Origin: Lentisphaerota bacterium
GTDB taxonomy: Bacteria; Verrucomicrobiota; Kiritimatiellia; RFP12; UBA3636
Length of the DNA stretch: 21,168 nucleotides
Assembly: GCA_022837245.1 (NCBI GenBank)
Contig: JALHHX010000061.1
Location: 1-21,168 of the forward strand
Direction: 5' to 3'
Position numbers and translations under genes: made by a program. Below the pieces are notes generated by a model. That model was not told where the DNA came from and made no database searches. It worked only from the letters and a program-made list of their open reading frames with translations. This document shows, one piece after another, positions 15,788-21,168 of this stretch. Within the stretch, counting starts at the first letter, position 1; every line of letters starts with the position of its first letter.

Positions 15788-18310
15788 TCATGTTCGCCAC
15801 AGGGTCTCCTTGATTTTAGCGAGCGACTCCCTGAATGAATCCGCGCCGCCAGGCCCTTCGTTGGTGAAGTCCACATTCTCCTCCTCGCCTGTACGCCGCC
15901 GTATCGAAATCCACCTCGTCAGCCACACTTCCAGCACGAGGAACAGCAACACACCGAATGCCAGTATCCTCCAAATCTCCTTGCCGAACGTCTCTCCCCT
16001 GAGTGCGCTCAGCACATCCCCGTGCTCCGCCGCCTGCAGAAGCTGAATGTACTGCATCACCGCCTCTTTTTGCGCATCGGTCATAGCGTCAAGCGCACTT
16101 TCCTCTATACCACGTGCAACGCTGAAAATCACATTCTTCATGCCCGCCGCCTCCGCGAGCCCGTTTGTGAGCGCCACATCATAAACGCCCGGCTCAAGCC
16201 CACGCGAAATTCGCAGCGATGTTCCCAGCTCCGCCTCGAAAAGTTCGCCAGCAAACATTTCACCATTGGGATCGGTGATTTGGACTGTCCGCCCCAAAGC
16301 CGTCTCTGCGCCATCATCCACAATCGGGCTGATGTGAGGTTTGAGGAGCAGAGTCGCGCCCTCGCTCGGCTTGATGTTGAGCTGCGCCGCCACTGGCTTT
16401 GCCAGATAGTACGCGATCTCGTGAACGAGCGGGACGAAGCCGATGCGTGAAGGCAAGTCGGAGACGATTGCATCATTCGGAAAAGCCGCCATAGCCACCG
16501 TTCCGCGTCCTAGCGGTTTAACAGCAAAAAAAGGATCTCCGTTTACCAGCCTGCCTGCCACGTTGCCCGACCTGTCGGTGCCTTCATCAAGTTTCCAATA
16601 TTGCAGCGGCGCCGTCATACCCAGATCCGTGCCGTCGCGCAGATTGCGCATTATATCGTGGGCGAAAGACCCCGTGTCGATCCGAGACCCGGCACCCGTC
16701 CCCGTGGCGGGGTCGGGACTCTGCCACGAACCGAGCGCGAGAGGCAATATCGGCTCGCCTTCGTAAGCCCAGTTATTGAATACATCCGGCCGGGCTTTCG
16801 GACCTGCGGGAATGAACAGCCCGCCGCCGCGCGCGCAATGGCTTGCCAAGGCAGCGAGCACTTTGTCGGGCAACTTCGGAACGTCGGCTAGAATCACGAC
16901 GGCGAAGTCGCCGAAGTCCTCGCGCAGCGAAGTCCGATGCAAAGGCTCCACCACTGCCTCAAGCAGAAAATCCCTTTGCGTGGTGTCGACAGACGTAGCC
17001 GCGGAGGTGCCGGCAAGCGGGATGTCAGGACGCAGCGCAAGCGCGAGGAACATGGATGATTTCGCGAACGGGCGCGAACCGGTGCCGCCGTCGACGATCA
17101 GCACTTTGAGCTTGTCGAGCACAGGCACGACGTATTCGAATTGGTCATCGGCGGGAAGATCGTCGCCCGCCACGACGCGCGCCGTGACGAGCGTCGCGCC
17201 CGGCGCCTTGAACCTGTGGCGGAAAACAAAAGCCTGTGAAGCGCCCGGAACGAGTTGCCCGGCTGTGCGGTTCGAGAGACGCGCGCCATCGACCTCGACC
17301 ACGATCTCCTCAGGCGTGACGGCCTCGGTGCCGGAGTTCCTGACCGTGACGCGTATGCCGGCCTCGCGATCTGCACCAACAACGTCGCGCGAGAGCGTGA
17401 CGTCCGCCACTGCAAGGTTGCGGACTGAAGCCGGAAGTGGCAGGGTGCGCCACACCACCTGCGGTGGGCTGGGGAGCTGGCCGAACAGGCGCTCTATGTT
17501 CTTCCAGCGTCCGATGTCGTTGGGCGCCCAGCCCGCGGCCTGGCCATCGCCTATTATCAATATCTGCTTAACGCCGTTGTTGCCGGCGGCCAGCGTCATC
17601 GCGGCGGCGGTAAGCGTGGCAGGAACGTGCATGGTTCCGGCGGAAGGCTTTATCTCCTCGAGTGTTTCCAGAAGGATGCGCCTCTCGGAAATCGGCGTGG
17701 GATTGAGCACGCGCGGCACGGGGCCCCCCACTATGATACTGAAGGCGGTACCGCGCGGCGCTTCGCCGATGTACTTCGCGGCATCGCCGCATGCGCGGTC
17801 GAAATTGCTCTGGCCATCGACGTCCATCGACATCGAGGACGAGCCATCGACAACAATCACGATATCCTTCTGCGCTCCACGTCCAAAGCGACGCAGGTTC
17901 AGATGGCGTTCGAAAAGCACCGAAGTCATTACCAACGCGATCACGGCGAGAGCGCCAAGCATACAGCGGAGACGCCATTTTGGATAGCGCCACAGAGCGA
18001 AGCTTATTCCGAAGAGCGTCACGGAAACGATTAGCAGCGGCATCACCACTACCCACGGCACGGGCGAATCCTGCGGGATGAAGGGCCGCGCGAAGACTAG
18101 CGCCACAAGCGTCACGATCAGGGAACGGCAACCGAGCAGAAGCACATCCTCCAGCAACACGCGGCGCTGGCTGCGGCGCATGGATTCCAAAAGAAACATC
18201 ATGGCGCCCCAGTCGATTCGCTTCGGACTGCGCCTGTTGAGCAGGTGGAGGATGACCGGTATCGCCACCGCCAGCAGCCCGAACAACATCGCTATGTTAA
18301 GAAATTGCAT
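15788..18310 (-). CDS. BatA-like VWA membrane protein
   Basis: This 840-residue protein begins with the BatA/aerotolerance-regulator N-terminal hairpin: helix 4-23, HLLNRRSPKRIDWGAMMFL at 22-40, helix 58-76. Two more membrane helices follow (about 86-106 and 117-133). A VWA domain follows with VVDGSSSM (D155, S157, S159). Next come a CARDB-like beta domain (about 297-398) and an amidotransferase-like fold (about 402-525, starting KVLIVDGG). A last membrane helix lies near 780-797, with a short cytoplasmic tail. BatA-type proteins partner MoxR ATPases and DUF58 proteins, which are encoded directly upstream. The ATG at 18310 has AAGG close before it and lies 33 nt after the DUF58 stop. Confidence 0.88.
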   Translation of the reverse strand: MQFLNIAMLFGLLAVAIPVILHLLNRRSPKRIDWGAMMFLLESMRRSQRRVLLEDVLLLGCRSLIVTLVALVFARPFIPQDSPVPWVVVMPLLIVSVTLFGISFALWRYPKWRLRCMLGALAVIALVMTSVLFERHLNLRRFGRGAQKDIVIVVDGSSSMSMDVDGQSNFDRACGDAAKYIGEAPRGTAFSIIVGGPVPRVLNPTPISERRILLETLEEIKPSAGTMHVPATLTAAAMTLAAGNNGVKQILIIGDGQAAGWAPNDIGRWKNIERLFGQLPSPPQVVWRTLPLPASVRNLAVADVTLSRDVVGADREAGIRVTVRNSGTEAVTPEEIVVEVDGARLSNRTAGQLVPGASQAFVFRHRFKAPGATLVTARVVAGDDLPADDQFEYVVPVLDKLKVLIVDGGTGSRPFAKSSMFLALALRPDIPLAGTSAATSVDTTQRDFLLEAVVEPLHRTSLREDFGDFAVVILADVPKLPDKVLAALASHCARGGGLFIPAGPKARPDVFNNWAYEGEPILPLALGSWQSPDPATGTGAGSRIDTGSFAHDIMRNLRDGTDLGMTAPLQYWKLDEGTDRSGNVAGRLVNGDPFFAVKPLGRGTVAMAAFPNDAIVSDLPSRIGFVPLVHEIAYYLAKPVAAQLNIKPSEGATLLLKPHISPIVDDGAETALGRTVQITDPNGEMFAGELFEAELGTSLRISRGLEPGVYDVALTNGLAEAAGMKNVIFSVARGIEESALDAMTDAQKEAVMQYIQLLQAAEHGDVLSALRGETFGKEIWRILAFGVLLFLVLEVWLTRWISIRRRTGEEENVDFTNEGPGGADSFRESLAKIKETLWRT

Positions 18311-18343
18311 TTGCCTTATTCAGATTCCTTTGGGAAGCTCCGC

Positions 18344-19273
18344 TCATCCCCTCCTCTTCGCAAGATAGTCGGAGAGAGCCCGGTCGAACGGGATCGCCGT
18401 GTTGAGCGGCACGTAGTCAGCGTGCAGCTGGCTGCATGATTCCTTGAGTGATTTGACAAGTACGTTCACGCGCTCGAGATAATCTGCCCTTATGGACTTG
18501 GGATCGAGCCGCAGCTCTGCCGTTGATTCGAGGTCGCGGAAATGGACAAAGCTGTTGAAAGGGAAGGTGATCTCCTCATCCGCCATAATATGGAGCAGAA
18601 TTATCTCGTGCTTGCGGAAACGGAAGTGGTGCAGAGCCTTTTGAAGAGCCTCAGCGTTGTCGAAGAAATCGCTGAGGATAATCACAACGCCGCGGTGCGG
18701 GATTCGCTCGGCAATCTCATCGAAAATATCCGAAAGGGCCGTCTCGCCTTCCGCCTTTGCCGCGTCTATCAGCTTAAGCGCATGGCGGACCTGCGATGGT
18801 TGCGCCTTGGCAGGCATATAGTCGCGGACCTTATCACCGAAAGTCACCAGGCCCACCGCATCCTGCTGCCCCACGAACAAATACGCGAGCGCGGCGGTCA
18901 GATAGCGTGCGTAGTCGAATTTAGAAAGACGACGCCCGGCGAACTCGGTTGCCTGATCGCCCGTATACGCCATGGAGCCAGAGCAGTCGAGCAGCAAAGT
19001 GGCGCGTAGGTTAGTCTCCTCCATGTACTGCTTCACGTAGTACCGGTCTTTGCGCGCCACCGCGCGCCAGTCGATGTTGCGCGTGTCGTCGCCCGGAACA
19101 TAGTGGCGGTGTTCGGCGAATTCCACGGAGAACCCTTTGCGCGGACTGCGGTGACGCCCGGCCGTGAAGCCGTCGACCATGCCGCGGGCGAAGAATTCGT
19201 AACGCGATAAAGTGGCGGTCGTTTCCCCCGGCAGCCACTTCATGTAGTCGGACGCGTCTGTTAACTTCACCAT
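18344..19273 (-). CDS. DUF58 protein
   Basis: This 309-residue soluble protein carries the DUF58 signature: FAEHRHYVPGDDTRNIDWRA at 52-71, then ARKDRYYVKQY at 73-83. Its VWA-like fold begins with LLLDCSGSM (D96, S98, S100), so the metal site looks intact. It continues through VGLVTFGDKV and GVVIILSDFFD. DUF58 proteins are regularly encoded between MoxR and BatA genes, as here (gaps 45 and 33 nt), and are thought to act with the MoxR ATPase, though the biochemical role is not settled. No membrane segment is seen, in contrast to some family members. The ATG at 19273 is preceded by GGGAGGG about 10 nt away. Confidence 0.9.
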   Translation of the reverse strand: MVKLTDASDYMKWLPGETTATLSRYEFFARGMVDGFTAGRHRSPRKGFSVEFAEHRHYVPGDDTRNIDWRAVARKDRYYVKQYMEETNLRATLLLDCSGSMAYTGDQATEFAGRRLSKFDYARYLTAALAYLFVGQQDAVGLVTFGDKVRDYMPAKAQPSQVRHALKLIDAAKAEGETALSDIFDEIAERIPHRGVVIILSDFFDNAEALQKALHHFRFRKHEIILLHIMADEEITFPFNSFVHFRDLESTAELRLDPKSIRADYLERVNVLVKSLKESCSQLHADYVPLNTAIPFDRALSDYLAKRRG

Positions 19274-19318
19274 TTAGAGAACCCTCCCCCGCGCCTTGCG
19301 TGTTTACGCCACGGCACC

Positions 19319-20215
19319 TTAGATGTCTAGGCTCTCGCGTGATTTCATTGACTTGAGCAGCATGTTGATCACGTCGTCGCTCTTAACGCCGGCGGACTCC
19401 GCCGCGAAGGTCGTCACCACGCGGTGGCGCATCACAGGCAACGCTATGCAGGAAACGTCGAACGTCGTGGCATGGTGGCGGCCGTTCAGCACTGCGCGCG
19501 CCTTTGCCGCCTGTATCAGGCTGATGCCGGCGCGCGGACCAGCGCCCCAGCTCACCATCTCCTTGACGAAATCGGGCGCCTCCGGTTTTTGCGGACGCGT
19601 GGCGCGCACAAGATCGCGAGCATATTCGACGACATGCGGAGCCACGGGAACTCGTCGGATCAGCTCCTGGAGCTTGATGACCGTCTCGCCGTCGAGGATC
19701 TTGTCAAGCTTGGCCCGCTTGGCACCGGTCACGCTGAGAATTATCTGACTTTCCTCTTCGGCCGATGGGTAATCGAGCACGATGTTGAAGAGGAAGCGGT
19801 CGAGCTGCGCCTCCGGCAGAGGATACGTGCCTTCCTGCTCGATCGGGTTCTGAGTGGCCAGGACGAAGAATGGCTCTTCAAGTGGATATGTCGTGGCTCC
19901 AACCGTAATATGGTGCTCCTGCATCGCCTCCAGGAGCGCCGCCTGCGTCTTGGGCGGCGTGCGGTTGATTTCGTCGGCGAGCAGCATGTTCGTAAAAAGC
20001 GGGCCCTTCACAAAACGGAACTCACGCTGGCCAGTGAGTTTGTCCTCCTCCAGCACTTCCGTGCCGGTGATATCGGACGGCATCAAGTCCGGGGTGAACT
20101 GCACGCGTTTGAACTTGAGGTCGAGGACTTGCGCGAGCGTGCTGACGAGCAGCGTCTTCGCGAGTCCGGGGACGCCCAGGAGCAGCGCGTGGCTGCGGCT
20201 GAACACTGCCACCAA
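19319..20215 (-). CDS. MoxR-family AAA+ ATPase, N-terminally broken
   Basis: The frame encodes the MoxR ATPase core of 298 residues from a GTG at 20215. Walker A is GVPGLAKT (14-21), Walker B is LLADEIN (78-84), the sensor 1 Asn is in ATQNP (near 123) and the EAQLDRF motif is at 135-141. The winged C-terminal lid is present. MoxR proteins are chaperone-like ATPases that remodel VWA partners, and two such genes plus DUF58 lie downstream. The usual 30-40 residues before Walker A, including the conserved VGQ segment, are missing. Their first part (ELVAELNRKYGAIREQ) is instead found in the FHA frame just upstream, shifted by one base at about 20218. The GTG has no ribosome site, so this start is probably not genuine and the gene is best read as the second half of a frameshifted fusion. 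Confidence 0.85.
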   Translation of the reverse strand: MVAVFSRSHALLLGVPGLAKTLLVSTLAQVLDLKFKRVQFTPDLMPSDITGTEVLEEDKLTGQREFRFVKGPLFTNMLLADEINRTPPKTQAALLEAMQEHHITVGATTYPLEEPFFVLATQNPIEQEGTYPLPEAQLDRFLFNIVLDYPSAEEESQIILSVTGAKRAKLDKILDGETVIKLQELIRRVPVAPHVVEYARDLVRATRPQKPEAPDFVKEMVSWGAGPRAGISLIQAAKARAVLNGRHHATTFDVSCIALPVMRHRVVTTFAAESAGVKSDDVINMLLKSMKSRESLDI

Positions 20216-20709
20216 AGCTGTTCGCGGATCGCCCCGTACTTCCTGTTAAGCTCCGCCACGAGCTCGATGTCGTCGCCCGTCAGCTTGTCCTCCGGTTCGC
20301 TTTTGCGCGAACGCTCGACAGGTGGCGACTTTTCCGCAGAGAGGGGCGGAGCCTTTTCGGCAACTGCGGGTGGAGCCTTATGGGGGTCGGCGCGCGGAGC
20401 CTCCGCCTGCACAACGACAGTATCAGCCCCTTCTACGAACGTTGCGCTGACGTTGCCGAAGCGTAGAACATCCCCGGTTCTGACGATCGACTCCGAAATG
20501 CGAACATCGTTCAGGAACGTGCCGTTCGAGCTGTCGTGGTCGCAGAGCACCCATCCGTCTTCGCCCCGTTTAATCGAACAATGGATGCCTGACATGCTCG
20601 CGTCGATTATAGACAGATCGCAAGTGCCGTTCCTTCCGATAGTCAGCTCCTTCTCGGGCATTTCTTTTTCCTTAACCGTCGCGCCGTCGTTGAAGATCAA
20701 TTTCGCCAT
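20083..20709 (-). CDS. FHA-domain protein, probably the first half of an FHA-MoxR fusion
   Basis: From the ATG at 20709, residues 1-95 form a forkhead-associated (phosphothreonine-binding) domain. It has TIGRNG (23-28, R26), the S40/H43 pair in SMSGIH, and SSNGTFLN (60-67), so the key binding residues are present. A Pro/Ala/Lys/Glu linker of about 45 residues follows (97-140). Then comes DDIELVAELNRKYGAIREQL, the usual N-terminal helix of MoxR ATPases. After that the frame reads 40-odd residues of unlikely sequence, because the MoxR sequence continues in another frame. The frame is open to 20796, but 20709 is preferred: the FHA domain begins there and GGGA lies 8 nt upstream. It would link a Ser/Thr-kinase signal to the MoxR/VWA assembly. 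Confidence 0.75.
   Translation of the reverse strand: MAKLIFNDGATVKEKEMPEKELTIGRNGTCDLSIIDASMSGIHCSIKRGEDGWVLCDHDSSNGTFLNDVRISESIVRTGDVLRFGNVSATFVEGADTVVVQAEAPRADPHKAPPAVAEKAPPLSAEKSPPVERSRKSEPEDKLTGDDIELVAELNRKYGAIREQLWWQCSAAATRCSWASPDSRRRCSSARSRKSSTSSSNACSSPRT
20205..20230 (-). other. Frameshift and deletion point between FHA and MoxR
   Basis: On the - strand the FHA frame reads GAA CAG CTT TGG, while the MoxR frame reads TTG GTG GCA GTG. One extra T in CTTT would join them as EQLLVAVF. About 14 residues normally found here in MoxR proteins, carrying the VGQ motif, are also absent. A deletion of about 46 bp between two EQL-encoding repeats would explain both defects. An assembly error is the main alternative. 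Confidence 0.6.
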
Positions 20710-20774
20710 ATCTTTTATCCCTTTTGCACTGCGGCTGCCACAGCGGCGCCGCGTAGATGACACAATCTGATAAT

Positions 20775-20802
20775 ATTTTAGCAAAGACCATGCCATCTAC
20801 AA
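20775..20802 (-). promoter_or_regulatory. Candidate promoter of the FHA/MoxR/VWA operon
   Basis: On the - strand TTGTAG (20802-20797) and TAAAAT (20780-20775) are 16 bases apart in an AT-rich patch. A start near 20768 would give a leader of about 60 nt before the FHA start codon. Both boxes are imperfect, so other placements are possible. Confidence 0.3.
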
Positions 20803-20836
20803 AACCCTTACCTGGGAGGCTTCATATAAAACCTAT

Positions 20837-21124
20837 TTAAGTATATGCATCGCAACATTTTTCACATAATGCAAACTCAACTTTCAGGTTTTCACCGCTT
20901 GTCCAAACGCAATCTACATTCATACACTTTTCTACACAACCGCATACAAAAGTATACACGACATTCCAATAATCCGGCGGGGCCTCGCACTGGATTAAGG
21001 CTCTGATTCCCCGCTGATGGCGGTGCCGCGCCACGCTTGTCACCGCCAGTGAAAGCGGTGCCGCCCGTTGGTTGTCACCGCACTCCAAACCGCTTCGCAC
21101 GCCAAGGGGGATTGTTTGTTTCAC
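20837..21124 (-). CDS. Possible small Cys-rich protein
   Basis: This 95-codon frame starts at GTG with no clear ribosome site. Its C-terminal half contains CGCVEKCMNVDC and later LCEKCCDAY, spacing that could bind a metal as in zinc ribbons. The N-terminal half runs through the 27-bp repeats and is low in plausibility (TSVARHRHQRG). Either only the 3' half is a remnant of a real gene or the whole frame is spurious. It is on the same strand as the FHA gene, 127 nt upstream of its start. Confidence 0.25.
   Translation of the reverse strand: MKQTIPLGVRSGLECGDNQRAAPLSLAVTSVARHRHQRGIRALIQCEAPPDYWNVVYTFVCGCVEKCMNVDCVWTSGENLKVEFALCEKCCDAYT
21020..21081. repeat. Pair of 27-bp repeats with inverted ends
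   Basis: Units at 21020-21046 and 21055-21081 both read GCGGTGCCGC, seven variable bases, then TTGTCACCGC. The period is 35 bp. The outer GCGGTG and CACCGC are complementary, so each unit can fold into a stem-loop. A partial match (GTGCCGCCC) recurs near 21138, just before the window ends. This resembles a small palindromic intergenic element of the REP type. Confidence 0.8.
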
Positions 21125-21168
21125 ATCTTCAGAGGAGTGCCGCCCTTCTATGCGTAACGAGAGACGGG

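Larger units (their letters stand above)
20710..21168. other. Right-edge intergenic region
   Basis: No confident gene lies here. It contains the likely promoter of the - strand operon, a doubtful Cys-rich ORF and a pair of 27-bp repeats with inverted ends. Part of the stretch (20760-20960) is clearly more AT-rich than the genes. Confidence 0.6.

Noticed and set aside
20205..20230. Programmed -1 frameshift joining FHA and MoxR
   Set aside because: The site (CTTTGG) is not a standard X XXY YYZ heptamer, and frameshifting would not restore the missing VGQ segment.

Overview
The window looks like chromosomal DNA from a Gram-negative bacterium of the PVC superphylum (Verrucomicrobiota, Kiritimatiellota, Lentisphaerota or Planctomycetota). 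This is an inference. It rests on the right-hand gene set (FHA/MoxR ATPase, DUF58, BatA-like VWA protein, VWA plus amidotransferase-like membrane protein, DUF4175-like coiled-coil protein, prenyltransferase-repeat protein), an order I associate with those phyla, and on the GC-rich codons and exported proteins. No rRNA, tRNA, CRISPR array or intact insertion sequence was seen.

Left block, + strand (about 111-6363). A non-coding stretch with a 28-bp-period direct repeat leads into a 16-codon leader ORF whose stop overlaps the start of the first large gene (ATGA). Three closely spaced genes follow. The first is a four-helix MotA/TolQ/ExbB-type channel protein with a long cytoplasmic coiled-coil tail. 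The second is a single-pass MotB/TolR-like protein without an acidic residue in its helix. The third is a 711-residue exported protein with a Pro/Glu hinge and a small C-terminal domain. I do not recognise this trio as a named system. It recalls MotAB, TolQR and the ZorAB pair of Zorya, but no peptidoglycan-binding domain and no Zorya effector are visible, so it is the best candidate here for something undescribed. Seventy-three bases on, a B12-binding-type radical SAM enzyme ends the + strand block.

Right block, - strand (20709 down to 6429). This is one tightly packed putative operon, with gaps of 16-45 nt and one 14-nt overlap, converging on the left block at 6364-6428. The order of transcription is FHA domain, MoxR AAA+ ATPase, DUF58, BatA-like VWA protein, a second VWA protein with a large helical insertion, a 1658-residue DUF4175-like protein with an Ala/Glu/Lys coiled coil and internal DNA duplications, and an exported prenyltransferase-repeat protein. 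By analogy with moxR/bat operons it probably builds a cell-envelope assembly in which a MoxR chaperone acts on VWA proteins, here with a phosphothreonine-reading FHA input. The FHA and MoxR parts look like one fusion gene that has lost about 14 codons and slipped frame at about 20218, removing the conserved segment just before Walker A.

The right edge (20710-21168) holds a candidate promoter, a doubtful Cys-rich ORF and a pair of 27-bp repeats with inverted ends.
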